Source: Atherinomorus stipes (lineage: Eukaryota > Chordata > Actinopteri > Atheriniformes > Atherinidae). Taken from it: a DNA stretch of 64,000 bases. Position 1 is the stretch's first letter, and every line of letters starts with the position of its first letter. The notes under the pieces were generated by a model. It was not told the origin of the DNA and ran no database searches. It saw only the letters and a list, made by a program, of their open reading frames with translations. The position numbers and the translations under genes are program-made. This document shows positions 23,542 to 37,692 of this stretch, one piece after another. The stretch covers positions 62,001 to 126,000 of the forward strand of contig JALJCO010008739.1 of assembly GCA_023101725.1 (NCBI GenBank), read 5' to 3'.

Positions 23542-24001
23542 GGGCGGATTCACACCAGGAAAGTCTGCAAGACTCGGTCTGATTGGGTACTCGGCTAGTT
23601 GGTGATCTCCCGGACTGAGATCGCGTTCACGCTGCACTTTAGCCAAACGAGCCAAAGTCTCATCGCCTGAGCTGCCACGTCTTCCAAGCATGTCAGGTAT
23701 ACTACTGTATATAATGTTGACATAGTTTTTCTTTACTTTAGTGCGGCACTGGTCTACTGTGCGGGCATATCCCAGAGCCTCCATTTCACAGCTAGTTACT
23801 TTAAAAACTGCAGTATTTCTGTGGGAACTTACAAGGAACTGCAATGTTTTGGACGTCTTCTCCTGACCATTGATCAATTAAAACTTTGATGTCGTCGCCA
23901 CTCCATGTTTGACTACACACTGTTGCCAACTGTTCAAGGGGAAAAATTGCCATTACAGTCTCTAAATTACACCATTTAGACAGCCAGTCATTTTCGCACA
24001 T
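23542..24001 (-). pseudogene. Decayed Myb/SANT-like domain gene of a DNA transposon
   Basis: On the minus strand one frame reads TWSGDDIKVLIDQWSGEDVQ and, after a frameshift, another reads MEALGYARTVDQCRTKVKK. Together they match the pattern of the Myb/SANT-like domain (W..DE...L...W...E, then GY.RT..QCR.K.K) found in the accessory protein of Harbinger transposons. One end of the element may be GGCGGATTCACACCAGGAAA (23543). The frame break and missing middle show it is dead. Confidence 0.55.
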
Positions 24002-24626
24002 GCACAGTACTATATGATAGCGCCTATATTAATCATTATTTGAAATGCTACATTGCCAATTTACAAGCGTACTGAAGGGGTGGCATACATATTTGACTCA
24101 TGGTGCAAATAAGACCCAGGTGTGCCGCAAGGAATCATGGGAAATAATTAATATCTGAAAACAGACCCCAGGTTAAAAAAACCTAAATTCCCCTTTAATA
24201 TGGGATATGCCAGAAAAACAAGGTGACAAGATTAATTTTGAGAAAGTAGAATCCTCTGACGTGAATGATAGATGCAATACGGCACCTTCTGTGTAACAGT
24301 CATATGACAGGTCATAGAAGGTGATGATCGGACCCGCAAAAGCATGTGTGCTGCAAAAAGAGAGCTTGGGCAAACCTGTGAAGAGGCTGTAGTATGCCAT
24401 GGCATCAAATATCGAGGTATTACTATTACTGAATCTGAACATGATTCAGAATGTGATATCTTGTATCTAAATCCATTAAAATAACACTTAATTAACAATT
24501 TTAATGAAGCAAAAATGTCATTAATAACTGGAGGTGCAAAAGGAAAAAAAAACAAAACAAAACATTTTTTTTAAAATAAAAAACACACATACTGAAATAT
24601 AATATATATATATATAATATACATGT

Positions 24627-24724
24627 AGGTACAGTGTGTAAGAATGATATGCAAAACATATGTTTAAATTATATATCACATTTTTCTGCCATTGACCTTT
24701 AATTTTTTACATGCTGTACCTTTA
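24627..24724. repeat. Deleted family A MITE (about 100 bp)
   Basis: Keeps both ends (GGTACAGTGTGTAAGAAT and TTTTTTACATGCTGTACCTT) and an ATCACATTTTTCTGCCATTG block, with most of the middle lost. A short TA run precedes it at 24600-24620. It lies about 70 bases from exon 33. Confidence 0.8.
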
Positions 24725-24796
24725 AAAATATAGGATCAACAAAGTTTCAAAGTGGTCTCTGTTTGGACCCATAATGATCCTCCCAGCAGTACCTAC

Positions 24797-24862
24797 CTGC
24801 ATACCGATGATGGCATAGATGAAGAAGAGCATGGCAATGAGCAGACAGACGTAAGGCAGAGC
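24797..24862 (-). CDS. cacna1a: Exon 33: domain IV S5
   Basis: 66 nt (22 codons), acceptor ...ttttag, donor gtaggt. It encodes [14 protein letters not shown] then IYAIIGMQ, identical in sequence to the mammalian S5 helix as known for the Cav2 family. It lies 86 bp after exon 32. Confidence 0.95.
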
Positions 24863-24936
24863 CTAAAAGAGACAGAAAACTTCTGTTAGTGTCGTCAAAC
24901 GTTTTCCATTTCTATACTTTTTATGTGAATCTGTTA

Positions 24937-25065
<129 letters not shown>

Positions 25066-26326
25066 CTACGGCAAAAAGGGAGAAAGTAGTCAGTTTCCCC
25101 AATCACAAATATCTTTCCATCTTTCAGGATGAAAATTTAAACAATAAAAATAAAAAAGAAACAAAAACAACAGCGGAAGAATGAGAGGATAAAGAGAGGG
25201 AGGAAGTCAAACCAACAAAACTTATCCAAACACAACAGTTCTTAGCATATACAAGTATAAATCAGAGTGAGGCAAGGAGAAGTTTAAAAGATTTAAAAAA
25301 AAAAAAAGAGGAAAGACGCAAAAATGGAAAATCATAATTCAAAGATTTTAAACGTCATCATCCAATCTGGTACATCAAAATGTTTTTTTTTAAGATAACC
25401 AAATGCACTGATCGTTGGGGAGCAAGCAGGCCACACACAAGATGAAGCACAAAGGACTTTGCCTATCAACCACACACATACAAACACACACACATATGAT
25501 ACATGTACACTTTCGAGCATAACTTAGGGATACCTGTAACACTGAATATGACTCAGATTACGTGTATAAATTATGGTGTGTTGGGTGCACTTCCAAATAC
25601 TTTATACTTTATAAAAGTCAATATAAACTATGAAGAGATGATTGTTGGAGGTGTAAACCCAGCTAGTGAATTTAGTATCATTTCAGTGTCACACTAAGAA
25701 TGACTGTAAGAGAGCCGAAGTCCCTGGTTGGGCTCTGGCATGTTTGTGGTTGACAGACAAGACCAGAAGAAGAGCATGAGAGGGGGAGAAGAGGGAGCGT
25801 GCAGCCTCAGGGCAGTCATGGCATGGCAGCATACTCCTGGAGAAAAGAGGTGGTCTACATGCAGACCAATAGGGAGCATGGGGGGGGTTACATAACATTC
25901 AGTATTTATTTGCACTGTAATCATTGGTTTCATTCTCCAGAAAACTTACATTATTATGGTTATTTTTATCAATTAATGTCATAATCTATTCTTCTGTTTC
26001 TGAGTGAACTAAATGTTTTTAATTTCTCAGGCTTTAATTACAGTTGCAAAATTTGCCTCGAAATTTATTATGTGCAGAGATTTCAATCATGGATCGTCAA
26101 TAGCCATGTTAGTAATAAATGAACTGATTTCCAAAAGGTACAAAGTTAAACATGAGACATTCTTTTTTTTTTCACTTAAAAAAAAAAAAAAATCTGTTAC
26201 AGTCCTTAAAATATAAAAAGGACAAGAGCCCCAAAGCATTATCTGAACTTCCTATAAATCCATCAAAGAGAATTTCAGTTGCTGAGCGGCAGCTTTTGGT
26301 CATTACTTTTGGTGAAGGGTCTTCGT

Positions 26327-26899
26327 TAGGGATCTCTGATATTATTGGTCCACCGATATTATCGCCCGATATTGGCATTAAAATGTGATATCGGAAAATA
26401 TCAGTTTAGTTTTTTCGGACCAATATTTTTACTAACAAAATCTCAAGAGATTTTAAAACGGAACAACGAGATCTCGCGAGATTTCCAGAATAACGGGGAC
26501 TTTTCTACATGCTGGACATTATGGAGGAACTTCATTTCCCAGCATTCCTTTCAGAGTCATGTGACTACAGTGCAGCTGCTGCTGCTACAGAATGACCTGC
26601 TTTGAAGCTGCTTATAATATGTCTGGTTTTAAGTTGTTGGTTAAGTTACCAAGTTGTCAGAAACATTATAATTAGTATCTGATATCTGGCAGCCAGATGT
26701 CTAAAATGAACTCGTCTGGTTGAGTTAAAGCTATTGTGGGCACATTGCTCTCAGAGCAGAATATAGTATTTCTCAAAATATGACCGTTACAACCTCACAG
26801 TTGCCTGCATATATCAATATCGGTTGATATCGGATATCAGAAATTAAGAGTTGGACAATATCGGATATCGGTAATAAAAGCCAATATCGAACATCCCTA
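26327..26899. mobile_element. hAT-like MITE family B, copy 2
   Basis: Starts TAGGGATCTCTGATATTATT and ends AATATCGAACATCCCTA; flanked by GTCTTCGT (26319-26326) and GTCTTTGT (26900-26907), seven of eight matching. Shares the interior GCATTCCTTTCAGAGTCATG with copies 1 and 3. Confidence 0.85.
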
Positions 26900-28212
26900 G
26901 TCTTTGTTCTGTCTTGCCTTGCCTCCCACTGTTCTAATAAAAATACCAAATTGGTTGTTTGCTTATAGCGTAGAAATAAGAACCAAAAGTAAACCTTATA
27001 GCCCCGCCCAAACAATGCACATCCACATATGTATTTCCACAAACTTTTCAGTTTAGTAGAAATTAAATGTAATAACAACCAGATTGTGGATACAGTTATC
27101 TGTTATTATCGCCTTTGCATTGCTGCGATTCTGCCTTGTAGCAGAATAAGTGTTGGAATCAAGCACTATTATTTTTTCTTTCTTACTCTGTGTTCACATT
27201 AATACAAAAGCAAATGAAAAACTACTTTAATAAGAACTACTCCATGCGAGAATAAAGGAAGAGTAAATCTGTATTTTATTATTGCTCTATTACTATAGAA
27301 ATTCGGTGTATGGTTGGAACACTAGGGGAACCGAAAAAATTTGGCAGCTTGGTAGGATTGGTGTTAAAAAAACAACTTTCCTGGTGTCATCAACTAGAAA
27401 TATAAAAGCCTAAAAGGTTGTCGTCCACAAAGCGCATGCACTGGTGGGTTAAGACTGGACAATAGTGAGTGGCTGGGAGTGAGAAATGAATCAGGGGGTC
27501 ACATGGCCAATGAGGATGCAGCAGGAAGCTTTGAGAGATAAATTACAAACCAACCAGACTCTACATGTGCGAAGATGTAGAGAGATGAATGGATAGGAAG
27601 TTTGTTTTTTTTTTGTAAGTTGAAGTAAATTGTAAGTAGGTTGAAGACATTTTAGGAGGAGGAGGCGGTGGTTGGTTGTGTGTTTTATTGGGCAGGAGCA
27701 TGGGGCGAAACACACACCATCACCATCATTTTCATCATCACCACCATCACAGCACCACCACCACATGTCATGGCGCAGCACGGATGTAAAACACGATGAA
27801 GGATTTCATAGTGCATTTTGATTGGATGGATTTTATCAGAAGAGGAAGGAGAAGGAGGGCGTAGGCCGCCAACAAAGTAGAGAGGTTTAAAGAAAGCATG
27901 TAAAGAGATAGAAGAGGAAGACCGAATCATTATAAGCATCATTAGAAAGGCAAAGAAAAAAAACAACAGCAGACAACAACAACAAGTGAGTTGAAATAAA
28001 ACATCTTCAGCTTCTCTTTGATGCAGACTCCATCACAAAAACACTGCTAATCATTTTATTACACAAAAAAGAAAAGTTAACGTTGAAGAATGTGAAAGAA
28101 AAAAAAAAGATTTTACATAATTGTCCATGTGATTAAATTCAACATCAATGGATCCTGTAGATTGTCTGAGGTACTACCACAACTGCTACAAAAAATTCAT
28201 ACATATAAAAAC

Positions 28213-28515
28213 TAGGGGGTGTATTCGTATCGAACTGTTCAATACAGGTGTGCACCGAACCGTGAGCACAGTGTACCGAATATCGAACAATACATAATTT
28301 TAAACTTATTTTATCCACTTGTCTTCTGACGGTGAGCTTTGTCTTGAAAATTCAGTCAATTCAGATTCGTTCGACTACATTCTTCTGTAGTGTCGGACAA
28401 GACACAACGGATAAAAAAAGGCATGAACATTAATTTTTTGTATTGAAAAAAATATCGCACCGTGACCCAAAAGTATTGAACCGAACTGTGAATTTTTTGT
28501 ATTGTTGCACCCCTA
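28213..28515. mobile_element. hAT-like MITE (TAGGGGGTGTATTCG)
   Basis: Ends TAGGGGGTG and GTTGCACCCCTA; related to the inner elements at 6134-6475 and 6552-6877 but inverted. Flanks ATAAAAAC and ATTCAAAC match at six of eight positions. Confidence 0.75.
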
Positions 28516-28945
28516 ATTCAAACTATAGATCAAGGTTGCATAATGATGCCCTCCGTATCTTGCTGAAATACCCTCGGTGGGAAAGTGTGAGCCACCTCTT
28601 TGTGATCTATAATTTACCCACATACAATGCCTTGCTAAGAAAGTTCATTTATAGGTTCATGTGCAGAGTGTGTCGATCCGAAAATGGAATTATAATGTCT
28701 TTGACTGATCCAATTCAGAGTGACACAAAAAATACCTCCATGTTTTGGAAATACTGGCTTGAACAACTGCACCGTTTTTAGCTAGTGGGGGCAGACAGTG
28801 TGCTGTCTATATCATTTGTTCTTGCTTGTCTGTTAGTAATCTGTTGCCTGTTGTCTTTATTTACTATTTACTTTTTTTTTTTTATCATCATTACTTTTAT
28901 TACTGGACCTGGCATCTGCAAATAAAGTTTACTTACTTACTATTT
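28516..28945 (+). mobile_element. 5'-truncated LINE: end of reverse transcriptase ORF and 3' UTR
   Basis: The frame ending at 28781 reads LHNDALRILLKYPRWESVSH and LPTYNALLRKFIYRFMCRV, the C-terminal part that follows the reverse-transcriptase domain in fish CR1/L2/Rex-type LINEs, then stops. A 3' UTR with a T run and AATAAA, ending in ACTTACTTACT, follows to 28945. The opposite strand to the channel gene. Dead on arrival (5' truncated). Confidence 0.8.
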
Positions 28946-28969
28946 ATTATGCATAAATTAAAATTTGAT

Positions 28970-29459
28970 TTAAAGGCAATAGCTACAACTTTTTCATCAA
29001 AACAATAGATTTTTCAAAATCGCACATTCACAGAACGTCTAGAGGGGTGGATGATAAAAATATAGTATAAAAATAACTTTGTGTTTTGACGGATCCAAAA
29101 TATACAAATATTTACATCTAATTACCGTGCCAATGTCTACAGTAAAGATTTCTGCACCATCAGCAATAGCTCAGGAGTTGCTAGCTTGATTGCTCTGTGT
29201 AGTAATAGCATTTTTCTTGCCTTACATTTCTCTAATTCAAATAAACAAAAAATGAAGGAGGATGAAGGGGAAGGTAGCAAAGGGGCTCAAAAGCCCTGCG
29301 GAGGTTGCCGTTTCCCTCCTGGACACGTAACTTAAACATTTGCTTCTGCTATCTAACAGTTAGCTGGTCTTGTTACATTGCTAATGCTAACTGAGTAAGT
29401 GAGTGTGAGTGCGCCACCTACTGGAGGGGAGGAATTAAACTTGAAGCTACCCCCTTTAA
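28970..29459. mobile_element. TTAA-flanked MITE family T, copy 1
   Basis: TTAA at 28970-28973 and 29456-29459 flank ends AGGCAATAGCTACAAC and TTGAAGCTACCCCCT. Interior shares TGCGCCACCTACTGG and GCTCAGGAGTTGCTAGCTT with copy 2 at 40179-40679. It lies directly after the LINE end. Confidence 0.85.
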
Positions 29460-29621
29460 GTAGCATTTTCACATGGAATTTAAAGAATTTTGGGGAGAAA
29501 AAAAACCCTTAACATGACTATTTCAAACATAAAATGACAAAATGAGATTAGAGAGAACATAGATGGATGCAGCTTCCGTTCTCTATCGGACAGGATTGTA
29601 GTGCTGAAAATATCAGAACAC

Positions 29622-30162
29622 TTAAAGGTACAGTATGTAAAATATTAAAGGTCAATGACAGAAAAATGTGATACATAATTTAAAACTGTGTTTCAATTTA
29701 TGTGTAATCGCTGCACTGGAATAGCTGTTACGAGTTTATTTTAGACCAAGTCATTTATATCTACTTGCTGGGTGGTGCACATATGAAGGCTGCCATATTT
29801 GTTCCATCATTTTTTCTAAGGTGTCCCTGAGTGGACAAAACATTGTGTGTGAAGTAAAAACATTCTGACCTAAAATTGCTGTACCAGCTTTGTTTAATGG
29901 GAGTTAGAGACTGTTTGGGATCAGTAATGTCTTAAAAGACATTAAAAATAGTTACTTATAGCACAGTCATAGCTACACCTGAGACCACTGGATCCACTCA
30001 CAGATGAAAACATCTTAATGTCAGGGAGAATTTTGGCCACTAACATCCACCGTACATTCACAACAATGTTGGAATAGGAAGTCATTTGAAAGAAAGCATC
30101 TTTTCTCTCAAATATCCATCTTTACCACTAGATGTCAGTAATTCTTACATACTGTACCTTGA
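29622..30162. mobile_element. TTAA-flanked MITE family A, copy 2
   Basis: TTAA on the left (29622-29625) and TTGA on the right (one change). Full-length match with copy 1, including ACATCCACCGTACATTCACA. Confidence 0.9.
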
Positions 30163-31396
30163 ATATAAAGAAAATATGTTCAAGTTAAAGTGGACCTTTT
30201 CTTGGGTGACTAAATTTTTTGAGTGTAGGTCCCCTTCTGAAACTGTTTGAGAATGAAAATGTGCCAAAATCAAGCTTGACCATACTGTACCACAATCAAA
30301 ATGAAAGAATATGAAATGAAAAAATGTATAGAAAAGTAAAGGACTGAGCTAAACTGCTCTAGTGACTATAGTTATGGCTTTGTATGAAATTTGATATGTC
30401 ACTAAAAAAAAAAGATGGAGTCACTGTGTGGGAAATGCTATATCTGTGGTTCATTTCAAGCTCCAGATAATGAGAATTTTAGCTGCACAGTTCAGGTGCT
30501 ACAGAGTTTAAACTACCTGATGAAAATCAATCAGACGTCTAAAACAATCAGCTGATCGCACGGGTGTCAATTACCATTAGTTTAGAGTGCAAACTTGTAA
30601 ATTGTGCTACCGCATGGCCAGAGGGTGCCTTTAATCACCTGACAACACAATTAGATCACACTACTTATAACAGCTACTGCTAATGCACTCAGTGTCAATG
30701 AGAGAAAGACTTCAGTGCAGGAAAAAGAGGTTTTGTATCTGAAAACCTGACGTAAACTTTAAATAGCTATTAATATAGTGGAAAATGACAGAGGTGAACA
30801 GCAGAGAGAGGCTGAAGATGCTTCTGAATTTCAGAAATATTGAGGATTATATTCACATGTAGATCACATGAACACATTATGGCACAAACATGCAACAAAT
30901 AAAGTCAGTTAAACATTTTTGTTTAAACACTACAGAGGTTCAAAGGCAAAATCTGTCGCTGCTTCAAACAAATTCAACTAAATTCAATTTTAATGTACAA
31001 AGAAATATATAAGAAGTCAACAATCTTTGTTTACCTAGAAACACTTCTGTAGCTCACTTATAAGCATATCATGTCCTGTAAGTTTTAATCAGATTGTAGG
31101 TCCGATGCTTTCTGAGTAGACCCTAAACCTGCTGTAATATTCAGACATTTGATACCTGAGCAGCAAACGGATAATTCAGGGACAAATTTGTGTCAGCAGG
31201 TGGCACTGTAGTGCTGTTTATTGATATCTGACACAAAATTCAACAATAAAACCTGCAATTGCTTTGGCATAGCGAGTGACATTATGGCTGTTATTATTAT
31301 CAAGTTAGATAATTCTCATAGAAAAGTTTTGAGCCACCTTGAGATGTTACTTTAAAAGTTAATTTACACAACTTTGGATATATTTATCATCTGAAG

Positions 31397-32220
31397 TACA
31401 CAGCAAATTTTGCAGTGTTAAATCAACACTTATAGAGTTAAATTTAACACTGTATCTGAGTGTATTTGGTCCTTATCAAAATAGTGTTGAATTAACTCTT
31501 TCCATAGTGTTGAAATTTCAGAGTAAAATTAACTCATAATTGAGTTAAAATTTAACACTGGCTTACACTGTACAGTGTTAATAGAACTTAACACTGTAGG
31601 TTAATAACACTGGATAGAGTTAATCTGATTCTCAACAGTGTTAGAGTTACTCGCTTGTGGTGATAAATCAACTCAAATGTAAATACTTTTTGCACCTGTA
31701 TTGAGTTCATGGAGGTGTACACTAAACACACAACAAAGTTTTGATAATAACATGCATCCCATTATGAACTGAGCTATGGACTGAACCACCACTCACGCTC
31801 ATAACAGCGTCACAGAATTTGTGACAGGTGTTGAAGAAAAGCTTTTTGCTATGACAGTTGTCAGATGTGTGCTGGTGCACAGAACAAACTGTAATCTTCA
31901 ACAACTTATGCTGATAAACACACACCAATGACCAAGGAGACCCAAAGGGATCACGTATCTACTTAACTCGCGGTGCAGGACCATACAGGGAAGTCACAAA
32001 GCATGATGGGAAATATTCAACTAAAGAGGGCGGAGTCTTCCTGGGTGCACTTAGTTACACTTGATAGAGTCAATTATACACTGAAAGAGGAAACTTGTTT
32101 TAACTCTGAAAATTTTCACCTGCACTGGTGGTCATTTTACTCTTAATGGTGTTAGAATTACTCTGAAAGAGTTAATAGGATTTAACAACTCAAATTTAAC
32201 ACTGAGGATTTTACTGTGTA
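31397..32220. mobile_element. TA-flanked element with many AACACT motifs
   Basis: TA at 31397-31398 and 32219-32220; ends CACAGCAAATTTTGCAGTGT and (reverse) CACAGTAAAATCCTCAGTGT. The outer parts are dense in short AACACT/AGTGTT motifs. TA duplication suggests a Tc1/mariner-type origin. Confidence 0.7.
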
Positions 32221-33017
32221 GACACATGTCTGTAATGATTGTGGGTTATTTACAGAAATGGAAGGTAGGCCTGGCTGTCTTGCATAAATGCCATTTGATA
32301 AAGGATGTTCTCCCATCACCATTGTCAGCTGGCTAAGTTTATGTTTGTTTGGCTAAAAATGATCAAATCTGGTGAAGGGAAGAGTGTCAAGTGAAATGTG
32401 ACAAGCTGTTATTGTGCTGAAATATGAGCCCCTGCAAAATTCAACTAATCCAATGTTTTTTGTTTGTTTTTTTGGGGGAAATTTATTAAAGTAAACAAAT
32501 TAGAACATTTTAGGAGGAGTTGATCTTACTGAGCCATATCCAGTGGATTTTTTTTACATTTTTTGTTTAGTTATTCTGATAATCAAGATGCATTTAAATG
32601 TTAAACTTCATGGATATTTGTTTCTGTTTTTCATGCCGTGGATGGACATGTTTTGAAATAAGGGTTAGGAATTGATGAACATGTCATTATAGAGGCTGAT
32701 CCTGGAGTTTCAGCATAGAAACACTTTTGTGAAGTTTAAATTCATGCTATATTCAAACAGTACAAAACAAGCTCTTAGAGCAAGAGAGAATGTGATATAC
32801 GCATCGTGTCTAAACTAACCTCACCTTTTATTATTCCTCACACCAATCAAACTTTACTCATTCACGAAAAGTGCTGCAATAAAAGCAGGAAAGAAAATCT
32901 GCAGAGAAATGCTAAAGCACGAGAGGAGCAGAACTAGTGCAGCAACATACTTCCACTGAGTGGGTACGACTAAAAATTAGCTTTTTTCAGGAGTGGTGAT
33001 GCTTGAAGTGAGGACAT

Positions 33018-33385
33018 TAGCTGCGTTTACATGCTCTCCATTTAAAAACTCGATGGGAATGAAAATAATCCATGTAAACACCCATTTCTGAATGAAAAGT
33101 GCTGAAATGAAAGAATTTTTATTCGGTTTCACAGGGGTAGAATAATCCTTTTCCCAAAGCAATCCCGGTATCGTGTAAACGCTGAGTTGGAAAGTTGTGA
33201 GGTTGCGTTCTTACAGCGCATGCTCCAACTTGCTGTAAACATGCAACGAGTGAAGTTTTCTCACTTTGAAAGATGGTGGTGGACATTATTCCCTGGACAG
33301 CAGCAGAAAGTTTGCTGCCCTGATATCCTCAATCAGAATGACGTCATTCCAAAAGGGAAAAAAAGTCTCCATGTAAACGTGGCTA
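33018..33385. mobile_element. MITE with GCGTTTACATG ends
   Basis: Starts TAGCTGCGTTTACATGCTC and ends with the reverse CATGTAAACGTGGCTA. The subterminal CATGTAAACACCCATTTC is also present inside. It is about 490 bases from exon 31. Confidence 0.7.
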
Positions 33386-33755
33386 TTGTTCAGGAATGGC
33401 CAACCACTGCAGGTGTGGGGGCTACTGTATATACTGTAACAATAATATGGGTGGTTCTTTTAAAAATCATTATTTGGCACTTAAAAGTCTCCTCACTTTT
33501 CCCGACAAACTGATTTGCTCTGTAGGCAGATCCTCCAACATGTGGACCAAACCCCCTCCTTATGTTTTCTTTAAGCTCATCTCTGAGTTTCTGGGTGCAG
33601 TAGGACTTCAAGATGGCAATTAACTGGCTTAAAATGTATAAATGAATCCACTCTTTTGGTAATTTATTTTGGGATCTTGCCTTATCATTTAGAAGCAGGT
33701 AGTTTCAGGTATAATATACTGGTAAATACATCATTTAAAAAGCCAAGATCCATTA

Positions 33756-34007
<252 letters not shown>

Positions 34008-34234
34008 TTAGTTAGCCACTACCTTCCAGAAGTGAAGGAACAGCTGGTGCAGCCATGAAGACAGAGTAAAAGGAGGCGTACAGAGTAACAGGAGGAACAT
34101 GCTCTAGATCTGTCTGCTAAAATAACCTGCTTTATAAATGAATAATAGGATGAAACATTGGCGCTTATAGCCTGAGTCAACCTAGATGAGGATACAATAC
34201 ATACTGAAGGTTATTTAATCATTTTCAGTCTCAC

Positions 34235-34345
34235 CATAGGGCCAAAAGCAATGATCTTAAGAACTGATTCCATGAAGAAGAAGGTGGTAAACACTATGTT
34301 AAGGTACTTCAGGACATTATCGTAACTTAGTGATGCATCGTGGAA
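34235..34345 (-). CDS. cacna1a: Exon 30: domain IV S2
   Basis: 111 nt (37 codons), acceptor ...ctctacag, donor gtgaga. It encodes FHDASLSYDNVLKYLNIVF followed by TTFFFMESVLKIIAFGPM. LNIVFT and ESVLKIIAFG match the S2 region of domain IV, with the conserved acidic residue in MESVLK. The peptide is somewhat diverged from mammalian Cav2.1 (FYGASVAYENALRVFNIVF) and closer in feel to other Cav2 forms here, so this exon alone would not assign the subtype. Confidence 0.94.
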
Positions 34346-34670
34346 CTGTAGAGACAAAAAAAAAAGACAGAACAAGAGCAGCAAAAGTAAATATCTCATC
34401 CATCTTTCACTTTAGCTTTGAGTTTAAATCCACACCCATGTGCATTCTTCAAGAGTAGAAACTTTCTCTGCCTCTTCTGCATCTCACATCCTCCTTTTAA
34501 AACCGTTTTATCAGTGACTTATATCATAAATTAATACAAACAACTTTTTCTGTGATAACATTTAGTTTTAGTTTCATTTGTGCAGTATATTGTGTAAGAT
34601 TTAAAGACCTACTAATACAATAATCATGTTCAGACTGAGTTTAAAAAGAGATGGTCTGAAATTCCGGTAC
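34346..34670 (-). other. Intron 29/30
   Basis: 325 bp; nothing beyond an A run near its 5' end. Confidence 0.85.
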
Positions 34671-34835
34671 CTTCATCATGAGGACGATGGTGTTGAGCGC
34701 AATCAGAGCCATGATGCTGTACTCGAAGGGCGGAGACACCACAAAGTGCCACATCCGATACTGGAAGCTCAGCTTGTTCTTTGGCATGTGGCGAGTCAGA
34801 GGCTTAGCATTTATAGCAAAATCTATACAGGCTCT
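34671..34835 (-). CDS. cacna1a: Exon 29: III-IV linker and domain IV S1
   Basis: 165 nt (55 codons), acceptor ...ctgcag, donor gtaccg. It encodes [20 protein letters not shown], then [20 protein letters not shown] and the S1 helix [28 protein letters not shown] and FVVSPPFEY are family hallmarks. The linker part is cytoplasmic and contributes to inactivation in calcium channels. Confidence 0.97.
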
Positions 34836-34889
34836 CTGCAGGAGGACAGGAAAGTAGCGATGAGAAGTTACATCAAATACTTTTGACTA

Positions 34890-37211
<2,322 letters not shown>

Positions 37212-37349
37212 TGTGGCCACCCCTCTCCAGTGGAGACAGTGAAGAGGGTGAGCAAGGCCCAAGCCACGTTGTCGTAGTGAAACTCGTACTTCTTCCATTC
37301 CCGCTTCTCAGCTTTAACCTCATCTCTCTCATAAACTAAATACTCGCCC
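37212..37349 (-). CDS. cacna1a: Exon 27: domain III pore loop with selectivity-filter Glu
   Basis: 138 nt, acceptor ...ccctgcag, donor gtgagt. It encodes [18 protein letters not shown], then [18 protein letters not shown] and TVSTGEGWP. The Glu in TGEGW is the domain III member of the four-glutamate calcium-selectivity ring. VAWALLTLF is the pore helix. The exon ends two bases into the Gln codon shared with exon 28. Compared with mammals the turret differs at several positions ([16 protein letters not shown]) but length is preserved. Confidence 0.96.
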
Positions 37350-37692
37350 CTGCAGGGAAAAACACAAACAAACAAACAAAACAATAAAAACAATAGAAAA
37401 TTAAAAAAGACAGACAGTTCTGTACACACACTAAATTATCCAAACAAATATCCAGAAGTAGATCACTGAAACACACTAAAATGTGTTTGTTTTCTTTACA
37501 TCTGACTTGAAGGTGTAAGGATTAAATGTAGTTTACTCTTCCTGAGCAGCTGCTTCTCACTCCATGACACTTTCCTCTAAAATAGCTCGTCGTATCCTCC
37601 ATGTGGCAGCATGAGCACTAACATTTAGGCCCAGAAAGAAAAGGGACTACCCAATTTTTTCTTTGATCAACTGACAATAAGCCAAGTTATCA

